A DNA stretch of 64,000 nucleotides from Oceanicaulis alexandrii DSM 11625 (GCF_000420265.1 NZ_ATUP01000001.1:372001-436000); one strand, 5' to 3'; counted from the stretch's first letter, positions 38,789-47,900 are shown. A program made the numbers and translations. Notes: generated by a model not told the origin, from the letters alone.

Positions 38789-39623
38789 CGCCCTCCTCGC
38801 TCAAGGACAGCCCGGCCGCTTCCGCCACATGCCGCATCCAGATCGGGGCATAGGTCTCGTCCTGCCTCAGCCGCAGCTCGCCATGCTTGGTGATCTCAAG
38901 CGCCGCCAGAAGCGACGAGGCCAAGACAGAATCTGAACTGGGCGCGTCATACCCAAGCTCGTCTTCATCCGGCAGCAGCTCATCCAGCCGCGCCCAGCCC
39001 GTCAGCCCCCGCGTCACATGGGTGAGGCGTTTGCGCGCCTGCTCCAGCCCGTAAACATTCGGCGACTTGGGCTGATAGGTGGCGAAGGCCTCGCGCTCGC
39101 GCCGCGTGGCGTAGGCCTTCAGAAGATCGTAGAGCTCCGCCTCGTAAAGCGGCGTGCGGATCGAGCGGACGCCCTCAGGCGCGCCCCGCGTGAAGACGTC
39201 CCGTCCCTTGAGCGAGCGCACAAACAAGGCATCGCCCGCCGCGCGCATGGCCTCCAGCCGGCTGAGGCGAAAGGCCAGCGCGGCCGCCATCACCTCAGGT
39301 TCGGGCTCGTCATCGGCCGGGCGTGGTTTCGGCAACAAAAGCCGGGATTTGAGATAGGTCAGCCAGGCCGCCATCACGAGGTATTCCGCCGCGATGTCGA
39401 GCCTGTGCGTGCGCGCCTTGTTGATGAAGACCAGATACTGATCAGCCAGCTCGACCATGGAGATGACGGCGAGATCGACCTTGTTCTTGCGCGCCAGCGC
39501 CAGCAGCAGATGCAGCGGGCCTTCCCAGCCCCCGATATCGAGAATCAGCGCTTCGGTCGCGCCGGCCTCCTTGGCGGCGGAGAAATCTTCATCCTCCTCG
39601 AAACCGTCAAACAGGTCGGTCAT
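38775..39623 (-). CDS. scpA: Segregation and condensation protein ScpA
   Basis: ScpA is the kleisin that bridges SMC heads and recruits ScpB. The 282-residue product has the kleisin N-terminus (GGWEGPLHLLLALARKNKVDLAVISMVELADQYL), the AAEYLVMAAWLTYLKSRLLLP helix, and a C-terminal winged helix (SSLLAALEITKHGELRLRQDETYAPIWM). It overlaps nagZ by 4 nt and scpB by 14 nt. Confidence 0.97.
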   Translation of the reverse strand: MTDLFDGFEEDEDFSAAKEAGATEALILDIGGWEGPLHLLLALARKNKVDLAVISMVELADQYLVFINKARTHRLDIAAEYLVMAAWLTYLKSRLLLPKPRPADDEPEPEVMAAALAFRLSRLEAMRAAGDALFVRSLKGRDVFTRGAPEGVRSIRTPLYEAELYDLLKAYATRREREAFATYQPKSPNVYGLEQARKRLTHVTRGLTGWARLDELLPDEDELGYDAPSSDSVLASSLLAALEITKHGELRLRQDETYAPIWMRHVAEAAGLSLSEEGGEHG

Positions 39624-40648
39624 GACGCCAGCGGCACGCCCCCTTGGTCAAACAGAGCCTTGAGGCGTTTCACGCCATCCTCGGCGTCAAAGACATTCGG
39701 GCTGTGGCGCGCATCCAGGGCGCGTCCGGCGCGCTCGGCGGCGTGACCGCCCAGCGCCGGGGCGGCATGCGCCACCTCAACCATCTCCGACATCTTGCCG
39801 TTGCAATGCATCAACAGTTCACAGCCCGCCGCGAGCGCCCGCTCGCCACGTTGCTGCAAAGAGCCCTCAAGCGCTTGCATGGACAGATCATCCGTCATGA
39901 GCAGCCCGTCAAAGCCGATGGCGCCGCGAATGACGCCGTCCACCACATCGCGCGATTGGGTGGCGGTATGTTCGCTATCGATGGACGCGTAAACCACATG
40001 GGCGGTCATCGCCATCAGCGCGCCTTCAATGCCCATGAAGGCGGCGAAATCGCGCGTGGCCAGCGTTTCAGCGTCGGTCGTCACCACCGGCAATTCCAGA
40101 TGGCTGTCCGCCACCGCGCGGCCATGACCGGGCAAATGCTTGATCACCCCCAGAACGCCCTGATCGAGCAAGCCGTCCAGCGCCGCTGTGCTCATCTGGG
40201 CGATAGGCTCGGGCTCGGTGTGAAAGGCGCGATCACCGATCACGTCATGGGCGCCCGGCACGGAGAGGTCCGCGCACGGCGCAAAATCCACATCGATCCC
40301 GAGCGCAATCAACTCGGCGCCCAGAAGCTGATGATTCAGCCGAACCGCCTCAAGCGCCAGCTCGGGCTCACGATCGTAAAGCTCACCGAAGATGCGCGCG
40401 GGCGGCGCAGCGCGCCAATGCGGTGGACGCAGACGCTGCACCCGGCCGCCTTCCTGATCGATGAAAACCGGCGCCTCACGGCCCACACAGTCGCGAAGCG
40501 CGCCGGTCAGGCGTCGCACCTGTTTGGGCGTGTCCACATTGCGCGCGAACAGGATAAAGCCCCACGGATCGCTATCGCGGAAAAAGGCTTTCTCGTCCGG
40601 CGTCAGGGTCTCCCCCTCCAGACCGTACAGCGCTGCGCTCACGCTCAT
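39620..40648 (-). CDS. nagZ: Beta-N-acetylhexosaminidase
   Basis: NagZ removes N-acetylglucosamine from muropeptides in cytoplasmic cell-wall recycling. The 342-residue GH3 enzyme has FIDQEGGRVQRLRPP, the catalytic-loop signature KHLPGHGRAVADSHLELP with the His/Asp dyad, and the nucleophile region GLLMTDDLSMQAL. The length is typical of the single-domain form. It overlaps the SPOR gene and scpA by 4 nt each. Confidence 0.97.
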   Translation of the reverse strand: MSVSAALYGLEGETLTPDEKAFFRDSDPWGFILFARNVDTPKQVRRLTGALRDCVGREAPVFIDQEGGRVQRLRPPHWRAAPPARIFGELYDREPELALEAVRLNHQLLGAELIALGIDVDFAPCADLSVPGAHDVIGDRAFHTEPEPIAQMSTAALDGLLDQGVLGVIKHLPGHGRAVADSHLELPVVTTDAETLATRDFAAFMGIEGALMAMTAHVVYASIDSEHTATQSRDVVDGVIRGAIGFDGLLMTDDLSMQALEGSLQQRGERALAAGCELLMHCNGKMSEMVEVAHAAPALGGHAAERAGRALDARHSPNVFDAEDGVKRLKALFDQGGVPLAS

Positions 40649-41460
40649 CGGCGCGCCACCAGGCAGGCCTGGCCGCGGGCGTCCAGCGAGGCGCAGAATT
40701 GCGCAGCCTCCTCACGGCTGGTGAAGGCGGCGACCCGCAGGCGATGGAACACGCCGCGATCGCCCAGATCCGCGCGCTGTATGTCAGGCGCATGCCCGAT
40801 GGCCAGATCAGAGAACCGGCTGGTGAACGCCACCCACCCTGCTTCCGCGTCTTCGCGAGAGCGGAACGCGCCGATCTGGGCCACATAGGCGCCTTCGGTC
40901 TGCGCAGCGGTTTGGGTCCGGGGCTCGGTCCGGGCCGGGGCGGGTTGAGCCGGCGCCGGGTCCGGGCGTGCAGGTTCGGTGCGGGCCGGTTCAGGTTCAG
41001 GCTCAGGGTCTGGCGCTCGCTCGGCGGGTTCATCCAGCGCGTCCGCGCTGGCGGTCTCCACCTGAAGGGCGGGCATCTCGACTTCAGGTGCGGGTTGTTG
41101 GGTCACAGGCTCTTCGGACACCGTGCGCGCAGGCGGCGTTTCGGTTTCAGCCGGATCGCTTTCGCCTTCGCGGAGTTCATAGGCCGAGAGGTCCTGATCC
41201 GGCGCTTCATAGCCGCCGGGATCTTCAGGCGCCACGCGATAGGGCTCGGCGTCGGCGGTGATCACCGGGTTCTCGCCGCGCTCGCGCACGCCCAGCTGGA
41301 AGGTGTTGTACACCACCGCCACAAAGAGGATGAACACCACCGCCGAGGCGCCCAGGAACAGCCAACCGCGGCGGTCCTGCTCGTCTTCACGCGCATCATA
41401 GGTGTCATAGTCATCAGGCGGCGGGGCATAGGCCCCGTAACGGGTGTCGTCGTCGGTCAT
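40645..41460 (-). CDS. SPOR-domain membrane protein
   Basis: The 271-residue protein is predicted as a bitopic inner-membrane protein: an acidic cytoplasmic start with MTDDDTRYGAY, one helix (WLFLGASAVVFILFVAVVY), a long Pro/Glu/Thr linker with repeated EPEP-like runs, and a C-terminal SPOR domain (YVAQIGAFRSREDAEAGWVAF to FCASLDARGQACLVARR). SPOR domains bind denuded glycan strands and localise to the septum, so a division or wall role is likely. Start 41460 follows the usual domain order; the frame extends further upstream. Confidence 0.92.
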   Translation of the reverse strand: MTDDDTRYGAYAPPPDDYDTYDAREDEQDRRGWLFLGASAVVFILFVAVVYNTFQLGVRERGENPVITADAEPYRVAPEDPGGYEAPDQDLSAYELREGESDPAETETPPARTVSEEPVTQQPAPEVEMPALQVETASADALDEPAERAPDPEPEPEPARTEPARPDPAPAQPAPARTEPRTQTAAQTEGAYVAQIGAFRSREDAEAGWVAFTSRFSDLAIGHAPDIQRADLGDRGVFHRLRVAAFTSREEAAQFCASLDARGQACLVARR

Positions 41461-41579
41461 CTCACGTTCCACACCGGTCAGCGCCACCGTGATTCGGCGG
41501 CGAACAGCAGCGTAAACCATAGCAACAGCTTTGACGCAGAGTCGCCCTGTGCGCAGAGATTTTCCACAGTCTGGCGGGC

Positions 41580-42767
41580 TTAGCCCCACCCCTCCACGTG
41601 GAAGAGCTTGCGATGCTCCTCAATGGCGTAGCGATCCGTCATGCCGGCGATGTAATCGCACACCACACGCGCTGTCGCTTCCGCACCCGCTCCGCTGGCC
41701 TCTCGCTGCAGTTCGGTCGGCAACAACATGGGGTCAGACAGGAAGGCGGAAAACAGGTCTCGGACGACCATTTTCCCCTTCTCTTTCATCCGCTTGACTT
41801 TGTAATGCAGATACATGTTCGCATACAGGAACCGCCGCACCGCGGCGAGGCTTTCCGTCATGCCGTCTGAAAACGCCACCACGGGCTGATCAAGCGCGCG
41901 AACGGCGTCCGGGCTGTCCGCGCCGCTCTCTTCAAGGCGCCGACGGCTCTCTTCCAGAACGTCCGCCACCATCAGCCCGATCATCTCGCGCACGGCTTCA
42001 TGGATCAGGATGTTCTCTGAAATATCAGGATAGCGCTCCCGGCAACGGCGGAAGACCTGCCCCACCAGCGGCAGATCCATCAACTGCTCGATCTTGAGAA
42101 TCCCTGAGCGCAGGCCGTCATCAATATCGTGATTATTATAGGCGATGTCGTCTGACAGCGCCGCGATCTGGCCCTCCACCCCGGCATGGGTGTGAAGCTC
42201 CAGCGCTTTCCAGCCCGGATAGGCGCGGAACCCCCAGGGCAGCACTTTGGGGTCATCGCCCGCACGCATCAGCGGGCCGTTATGCTTCACGACGCCTTCC
42301 AGCGTCTCCCAAGCGAGGTTCAGGCCTTCAAACTCGGGGTAGCGGGTTTCAAGCTTGGTCACCACGCGCAGGGTCTGGGCGTTATGATCAAAGCCGCCGA
42401 AATCCGTCATGGATTCCGACAAGGCGTCCTCGCCAGAATGGCCAAAGGGCGGATGTCCCAGATCGTGGGCCAGGGCGCTGGCTTCGGCCAGATCCTCATC
42501 CACGTTCAACGCCCGCGCCAAGGTCCGGGCGATCTGGGCCACTTCCAGCGAATGGGTCAGGCGCGTGCGATAGGCGTCGCCTTCATGAGCGACGAAAACT
42601 TGCGTCTTTTCCTTGAGCCGGCGAAAGGCGCTGGAATGGATGATCCGGTCGCGATCACGCTGGAACGCGCTTCGCATGGCGCTTTCAGGCTGGGGGTGAT
42701 GGCGGCCGCGGCTTTTCGCCGGATCGCAGGCATAAGAAGCGCGCATCTGGGCCATCTCCTGCTCCAT
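41580..42767 (-). CDS. dgt: dGTP triphosphohydrolase-like HD protein
   Basis: The protein of about 395 residues belongs to the deoxyguanosinetriphosphate triphosphohydrolase-like family. It has FRRLKEKTQVF, the HD-domain ligands in RTRLTHSLEVAQIARTLAR and ASALAHDLGHPPFGHSGE, and the later DDIAYNNHDIDDGL metal motif. It hydrolyses dNTPs to nucleosides and triphosphate. The start is uncertain: Met at 42767, 42755 (with GGAG upstream) or 42746 are all possible. In related genomes argS usually lies between dgt and the SPOR gene; it is absent here. Confidence 0.94.
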   Translation of the reverse strand: MEQEMAQMRASYACDPAKSRGRHHPQPESAMRSAFQRDRDRIIHSSAFRRLKEKTQVFVAHEGDAYRTRLTHSLEVAQIARTLARALNVDEDLAEASALAHDLGHPPFGHSGEDALSESMTDFGGFDHNAQTLRVVTKLETRYPEFEGLNLAWETLEGVVKHNGPLMRAGDDPKVLPWGFRAYPGWKALELHTHAGVEGQIAALSDDIAYNNHDIDDGLRSGILKIEQLMDLPLVGQVFRRCRERYPDISENILIHEAVREMIGLMVADVLEESRRRLEESGADSPDAVRALDQPVVAFSDGMTESLAAVRRFLYANMYLHYKVKRMKEKGKMVVRDLFSAFLSDPMLLPTELQREASGAGAEATARVVCDYIAGMTDRYAIEEHRKLFHVEGWG

Positions 42768-42854
42768 TGTCGGTTGAGGTCTTTTTTCAGGCGTCAGGAA
42801 CGTCCATATACTGATGCGAGGCCTTAACGCCAGACGTTGAAAGTCAGACCGATC

Positions 42855-43199
42855 ATGACCACAGCCGCCAACATCGCCGATATCTCGCTGTCGGACTCCG
42901 CAGCCGCCCAGATCAACCAGATCATCAAGGCGCAATCGGACGCCCGCTATCTGCGCCTGTCCGTGGAGGGCGGAGGCTGTTCGGGCTTTTCGTACAAATA
43001 CGATCTGACCGACACCGCGAATGACGACGACATGCGCATCGAACGCAACGGCGCCACGGTATTGATAGACCCGATGAGCGTTGAGTTCCTGGACGGCTCG
43101 ATCATTGACTATGTGGACGAGCTGATCGGCGCGAGCTTCCAGATCAAGAACCCCAACGCCACCGCCGCCTGCGGCTGCGGAACCAGCTTCTCGATCTGA
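42855..43199 (+). CDS. erpA: Iron-sulfur cluster insertion protein (ErpA/IscA type)
   Basis: A 114-residue A-type carrier that delivers [Fe-S] clusters to apoproteins. The three ligand cysteines are visible: GGGCSGFSYKYDL in the middle and AACGCGTSF at the end. It is divergent from dgt, an arrangement common in alphaproteobacteria. Start ATG 42855 matches the family N-terminus; a TTG start 18 nt upstream is possible. ErpA versus IscA cannot be distinguished with certainty from sequence alone. Confidence 0.93.
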   Translation: MTTAANIADISLSDSAAAQINQIIKAQSDARYLRLSVEGGGCSGFSYKYDLTDTANDDDMRIERNGATVLIDPMSVEFLDGSIIDYVDELIGASFQIKNPNATAACGCGTSFSI

Positions 43200-43272
43200 T
43201 GCATCTATCAATCTGACTGGACAGGCCGACAGGTTTCGCGCTCCCTTGTAAAAAATACTCAGGGGAGAGTTC

Positions 43273-43950
43273 ATGAGCCTTTCGGTCAAAGACGCGCTGC
43301 ATAAGCGCATTTCCACGCGCGCCTTTCTCGACACGCCCGTGTCAGAGGATGAATTGCGCGCTGTGCTGGACGATGCGCGCTTTGCTGCATCAGGCGGCAA
43401 TCTGCAGCCGTGGAAAGTGGTTGTCGTGGCCGGCGAAGCGCGTCAGCGCGTCATCGACGCCGTGTCCAAGAAACTGGCTGAAAACCCGTTCGACGATGAA
43501 GCCGACTTCCCCGTCTATCCTGAAAAACTGTGGGAGCCCTATCGCAGCCGCCGCTACGAGCTGGGCGAGGACATGTACGCGCTCATGGGCGTGCCGCGCG
43601 AGGACAAGGCCGCGCGACTGAACTGGCTGATGCAGAATTATCAGTTCTTCGGCGCGCCGGTGGGTTTGTTCTTTGTGATCGACGAACGGATGAACCCCAA
43701 TCAATGGGCGCATCTGGGCATGTTCATGATGAGCCTCGCCCTCGCCGCGCAGGAACGCGGCCTCGCCACCTGTTTTCAGGAAGCCTGGACGCCCCATTGC
43801 AAAACCGTCGGCGAGGCGCTGGGCGTTGAAAGCCCCGACCAGGTCTATTGCGGCATGGCGCTGGGCCATGCCGACCCTGACGCGCCGGTCAACAAGCTGC
43901 GCGCCAAACGCGCCTCTGTGGACGAAATCGCCCGGTTTGAGGGGTTTTGA
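43273..43950 (+). CDS. Nitroreductase family protein
   Basis: The 225-residue flavoprotein has the nitroreductase fold: HKRISTRAFLDTPVSEDEL with the FMN-phosphate Arg residues, DARFAASGGNLQPWKVVVV, and the C-terminal CGMALGHADPDAPVNKLR. Such enzymes reduce nitro groups, quinones or other electrophiles with NAD(P)H. GGGGAGAG precedes the ATG. It is the first gene of the accessory block between erpA and xth. Confidence 0.93.
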   Translation: MSLSVKDALHKRISTRAFLDTPVSEDELRAVLDDARFAASGGNLQPWKVVVVAGEARQRVIDAVSKKLAENPFDDEADFPVYPEKLWEPYRSRRYELGEDMYALMGVPREDKAARLNWLMQNYQFFGAPVGLFFVIDERMNPNQWAHLGMFMMSLALAAQERGLATCFQEAWTPHCKTVGEALGVESPDQVYCGMALGHADPDAPVNKLRAKRASVDEIARFEGF

Positions 43951-44047
43951 GCGGCCGTTTGCATGCCGCGCGCCTCAGCGCGAACGCTGACCCCCATAGC
44001 CTAGGAGACGGGTCATAGAGATCACGCTGACCAATTTCTTTGCGGTC

Positions 44048-45130
44048 ATGTCCATCCTGACCGGATTCATGTGCGTATTGCTGGCTTGCTTTCTGGTGCT
44101 GGCGCCCAATCCGAGAACCTTGCCGAACCGCTTTCTGGCGGCTTTCCTGATTCTCACCGCGATTGAGCTGAGCGGCTGGCTATGGGTGGACGCCAGCAAT
44201 CAGGCGCATTGGGCGAACGCCCTGCGCCTGGCTCTGGGCAAGCTGCAAATGCCGGTGTTCCTCGGCTTCTTTCTGGCGTCCTGCTATGCCGACTTCCGGC
44301 TGAGAGCGCGTGACGCCCTGCATCTCATTCCCATGGCGATCGCTCTCTGGCTGGCGCTGCCCGGTGATCAACTGCATCTTAGCACCGGTGAGACTTCGAG
44401 CGCCAATCTCAGCCCCGCCGAGCAGACAGCCTTCACCGTCGGCTCTCACCTGCTCTATTACGGCTATATGGCCATGGTGATCTGGGTTCTGGTGCGCTTC
44501 TGGGCCCTGTATCGCAATCAGCATGCTGCCGGGCGGTCCCAGACTTTGCTCTGGCTGACCCAGTTGGCCGGCGCCTCGCTCTTCGCCCATACGCTGATCC
44601 TGCTGCGCGATGTGCTGAACCTCTCACCGGCCCATGCCGTGGTGCTGCCGCTCCAGCTTCTCGGCGCCGTGCTCGCACTGGGCATCACTACATGGATCGC
44701 CCTGAAGTCCTTGCTCCATCCTGAGCTGTTTCGTGATGTGGACCGACGCCTGCTGAGCCTCAGCCCGCGCTCAAAAGAGCCCCAGTCACCGGATTTGCAA
44801 CGGGTGCTGGCCTATATGGAAACCCAGACACCCTATCTGGATCCCGACCTCAATCTGGCGCGGCTGTCAGATCAGCTGGCGATGACGCCGCGCGAAGTGT
44901 CTGAACTGTTGAACCAGTCACACGGGGTTCACTTCTTTGACTTCATCAATCGCTACCGGGTGCGCCATGCACAAGCGCTGCTGGAAGCGCAGGACGGACA
45001 GGGCGTCCTACAGATTCTGCACGCGTCCGGCTTCAATTCCAAATCGTCTTTCAACACCGCCTTCAAGAAACACACAGGTCTGACGCCCAGCGCTTACAGA
45101 AAGAATTTTCCAACTCTTCAAACTGCTTAG
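44048..45130 (+). CDS. Membrane-bound AraC-family regulator with seven-helix N-terminal domain
   Basis: The 360-residue protein joins about seven transmembrane helices (roughly residues 1-220) to a C-terminal AraC/XylS helix-turn-helix domain (DLNLARLSDQLAMTPREVSELL and GVLQILHASGFNSKSSFNTAFKKHTGLTPSAYRK). The DNA-binding domain would face the cytoplasm next to the membrane. The likely role is one-component sensing of an envelope or lipophilic signal, with the adjacent serine hydrolase gene as a plausible target. The stop-to-start gap to that gene is 112 nt. Confidence 0.88.
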   Translation: MSILTGFMCVLLACFLVLAPNPRTLPNRFLAAFLILTAIELSGWLWVDASNQAHWANALRLALGKLQMPVFLGFFLASCYADFRLRARDALHLIPMAIALWLALPGDQLHLSTGETSSANLSPAEQTAFTVGSHLLYYGYMAMVIWVLVRFWALYRNQHAAGRSQTLLWLTQLAGASLFAHTLILLRDVLNLSPAHAVVLPLQLLGAVLALGITTWIALKSLLHPELFRDVDRRLLSLSPRSKEPQSPDLQRVLAYMETQTPYLDPDLNLARLSDQLAMTPREVSELLNQSHGVHFFDFINRYRVRHAQALLEAQDGQGVLQILHASGFNSKSSFNTAFKKHTGLTPSAYRKNFPTLQTA

Positions 45131-45242
45131 CTGAAACCCGCACAGGTCCGGTTTTCCCGAAAACGTTCGATTTCATGATCTCGGTCGCTAGCGGCGAGCA
45201 GACCGGGCCATTTGAACCTCGTGACAATACGGGGGTTCATCC

Positions 45243-46955
45243 ATGGTCATTCAAAACGCTCAATTCTGCCTGCTCGGCGCTGCGCTGACACTGCTCACAA
45301 GCGCCTGCAACGCATCATCTGAAACCGCCACAGTCGAAACCATCCCGCCTGAAATCGTCCAGGCGGAAGCGCTGATCGCGCCCTGGGAGACTGATGACGC
45401 TCCGGGCCTGTCGATCGCCATATCGGTCAATGACGAGATTGTCTTTGCGCGGGGCGCTGGCCTCGCCAATCTCGAACATGGCATCGCCATCACACCAGAC
45501 ACCGCCTTCCAGGTGGCTTCGATCTCAAAACAATTCACGGCCTTCAGCACGCTGATGCTCGTCTCGGAGGGGCAGATCGATCTGGACGCCGACATCCGCA
45601 CCTATCTGCCCGAGCTCTCCGCTCATCCGCGGACCGTCACCGTGCGGCATCTGCTCGATCACATGGGCGGGCTTCGCGAGCTGACCTCGCTGAGCGTTAT
45701 GGCGGGCTGGATGGCGGATGATATCCGCCAGCGCGACCGGGAGCTGGAACTGCTGAGCCGTCAAACGGGCGTGAACTTCCCCGCCGGCGCCGAAGTCGAA
45801 TACAGCAATACCGGATATACCCTGCTCAGCCATATCGTGGCGCGCGTTTCAGGCCAGTCTTTCCACGACTTCACCCGGGAGCGAATCTTTGAACCGCTGG
45901 GCATGACGGGCACCCGCTTTCCGGAAAGCCGAAATGCGCTCATCGCTTCACGCGCAGCGTCCTACTATCCGACCCGCGACGGCTTCGCGAACGTGGTCGC
46001 CGCCAATGAAACCGCGGGATCGACCGGGCTGTTCACGACGGCGCCGGACCTTCTGAAATGGGCGGAGAATTTCGAGACCCGCACAGTGGGGGACGACCGT
46101 GTCTTCGAGCTGATGGCCGAGCGCGCCTCCGCTGAAAATGGCGACGCGTCCGTCTTCGCGAAGGGACAGGAATTGCGCGTCTATAATGGTCTTGAGACCT
46201 GGTCGCATGGCGGAACGGATGCGGGCTTCCGCGCCTTCCTGTTGCGCATTCCGAGCGAAGATTTCGAGCTCAGCGTGATGAGCAACCGGACCGATTTCGA
46301 CAGCGCCGGGCTGGCGTTCGCGCTTGCTGACACCTTTCTCGGCGACAGCGCCAATTTCACCGCTGATCCAGAGCCGGACTGGTCTCCCGCCACGACGGCG
46401 CAACTGGCGGCCTATGCCGGGGATTATGAGATCCAGCCTGGCATGATCTTTACAATTGCTGCTGGTGAAGACGCGTTGCTGTTCGGCCCACTCGGCGCAT
46501 CCGCGGACGAGCTGCAGCCCCTCCCGCAAATCGCCGAGCGCGCCTTCATGCTGAATCCTGCGGCAGACATCTCACTGGTGTTCGCCGAACCTGAAGACGG
46601 CGCCTCGCCTTATTTCGACTACACGATCGGGCTTCACGGATCATTGAAAGCGCCACGTGTTGAACTGGCCCCGTTTGACGCCGCGAGCGTCACTCTGACC
46701 GAGTTTGCAGGCGTTTATGAAAGCGAGGAGCTCGCCACCGCCTACACGGTCACAGCGTCAGATGACGGCCTGATGATCACTCACCCCCGGACCGGGAGTT
46801 TTCAGGCTGCTGCGTATCAGCACGATACCTTCTCCTCCTTCAGCGGCGCCATGCGGAAACTGGCATTCATCCGCAATCAGCAGGGGGAAATCACCGGGTT
46901 TTATGGCTCCGCGCCCCTTGTTGATCGCGTCGCGTTTACCCGTCGCGATCGCTAG
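45243..46955 (+). CDS. Serine hydrolase lipoprotein with C-terminal extension
   Basis: The 570-residue product has a lipoprotein signal (ALTLLTSAC), then a beta-lactamase-family domain with SxxK in QVASISKQFTAF, the Tyr motif in YSNTGYTLLSHIV, and HGGTDAGF as the third motif. About 200 extra residues form a C-terminal beta-rich region with repeated strand patterns (TAQLAAYAGDYEIQPG, LTEFAGVYESEELATAY), resembling lipocalin-like tails on such enzymes. It may be a peptidase or esterase in the periplasm. It follows the 7TM-AraC gene. Confidence 0.9.
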   Translation: MVIQNAQFCLLGAALTLLTSACNASSETATVETIPPEIVQAEALIAPWETDDAPGLSIAISVNDEIVFARGAGLANLEHGIAITPDTAFQVASISKQFTAFSTLMLVSEGQIDLDADIRTYLPELSAHPRTVTVRHLLDHMGGLRELTSLSVMAGWMADDIRQRDRELELLSRQTGVNFPAGAEVEYSNTGYTLLSHIVARVSGQSFHDFTRERIFEPLGMTGTRFPESRNALIASRAASYYPTRDGFANVVAANETAGSTGLFTTAPDLLKWAENFETRTVGDDRVFELMAERASAENGDASVFAKGQELRVYNGLETWSHGGTDAGFRAFLLRIPSEDFELSVMSNRTDFDSAGLAFALADTFLGDSANFTADPEPDWSPATTAQLAAYAGDYEIQPGMIFTIAAGEDALLFGPLGASADELQPLPQIAERAFMLNPAADISLVFAEPEDGASPYFDYTIGLHGSLKAPRVELAPFDAASVTLTEFAGVYESEELATAYTVTASDDGLMITHPRTGSFQAAAYQHDTFSSFSGAMRKLAFIRNQQGEITGFYGSAPLVDRVAFTRRDR

Positions 46956-46970
46956 ACAAAAATCTGCGCT

Positions 46971-47010
46971 CAGGCTCGCCCTCCGCGTAAGGGCGGGCCT
47001 GAAACACTCA
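46971..47010. terminator. Hairpin terminator between convergent genes
   Basis: A 12-bp stem with one G-T pair (46971-46982 with 46990-47001), 7-nt loop, lies 16 nt after the hydrolase stop. On the minus strand a run of T residues follows slightly downstream. Confidence 0.5.
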
Positions 47011-47028
47011 AGTCTTCTTATACGGTGC

Positions 47029-47379
47029 TTATTGCGCAAGCATGGCCAGAAGACCGAGAGCCACCATCCCCAGCACCCAGGCCAGAACGGGGAAACCGAT
47101 CAACTTCATACCCAGCACTGGGCGCTTCAGGCCCAGTATTGCACCCCAGCCCAGGGCGAGTCCGCCAAACGACAACACCGGCCCCGCCCAGACCCAATAG
47201 ACGAAAAGGGGATAAGCTGACGGGGTGTCTGATGGCTCCCGGTAAGGTTGGGTGACCAGCTCGGATACGCCCAGACTCACAAGACCAATGAGGCTCACGA
47301 GAAGGGTGAGCCCCACCAACCCCAGTCGCATCCCGGAGTTCATGCCCTGCGAGGCGCCCTGTCTTACAGACTTTTGCAT
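47029..47379 (-). CDS. Small membrane protein, related to its neighbour
   Basis: A 116-residue protein with about three hydrophobic segments: GLVGLTLLVSLIGLVSLGV, WVWAGPVLSFGGLALGWGAIL and FPVLAWVLGMVALGLLAML. The central AGPVLSFGGLALGW and the following RPVLGMKLIGFPV correspond to AGPALACGALIMGW and RPGLGIRLVFFIPV in the gene at 47514, so the two are paralogues. Function unknown. Confidence 0.7.
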   Translation of the reverse strand: MQKSVRQGASQGMNSGMRLGLVGLTLLVSLIGLVSLGVSELVTQPYREPSDTPSAYPLFVYWVWAGPVLSFGGLALGWGAILGLKRPVLGMKLIGFPVLAWVLGMVALGLLAMLAQ

Positions 47380-47513
47380 ATCGCCCTACTCCGGGTGCTG
47401 TGTCCGCGCATGGCTCACGCGACGCCCATCGATCTTTGCCTCGGGCTGTCATAACAGACAATTGTAAAGCTTAAGGAAAATCTCATCCCTGAGCTGCCGG
47501 TTTCACATACCGT

Positions 47514-47900
47514 CTAAGGCTGGCACAGGAAATCGCCGCCGCACGCTGTCGCCACAATGGCGGAATACGCGAGCAGCAGGCAAAGCCACGTCACGGGAAT
47601 GAAGAACACCAGCCGGATCCCGAGACCAGGACGCCGCCCGATCCAGAACACCAGCCAACCCATGATGAGCGCCCCGCAGGCCAGCGCCGGGCCAGCGCTC
47701 ATGGCGTAATAGATCCATTCGGCCAGCGGTTCCCCCGCCCGGTCACCGAAGGTCACGCTGCGCGGAATCCACAGTCCGTAGCCGAAAAACCCGATCCAGG
47801 CTGCAACCACACTGGCCACAAGCAAGCCGAACACTGCTAGAAACGTCACCTTGCGCGGCGGCGCTTCCGCATCAAAGGCGTCATCCGCCATATCACGCAT
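47514..47900 (-). CDS. Small membrane protein, related to its neighbour
   Basis: A 128-residue protein with an acidic start (MADDAFDAEAPPRK) and three hydrophobic segments: FLAVFGLLVASVVAAWIGFF, AMSAGPALACGALIMGWLVF and IPVTWLCLLLAYSAIV. It ends in a Cys-containing tail (ACGGDFLCQP). It is a diverged copy of the protein at 47029. It is divergent from xth with only about 30 nt between starts. Function unknown. Confidence 0.7.
   Translation of the reverse strand: MRDMADDAFDAEAPPRKVTFLAVFGLLVASVVAAWIGFFGYGLWIPRSVTFGDRAGEPLAEWIYYAMSAGPALACGALIMGWLVFWIGRRPGLGIRLVFFIPVTWLCLLLAYSAIVATACGGDFLCQP

Noticed and set aside
41560-41568. Single DnaA-box-like TTTTCCACA between SPOR and dgt
   Set aside because: An isolated relaxed match without a cluster or AT-rich unwinding region does not indicate an origin.
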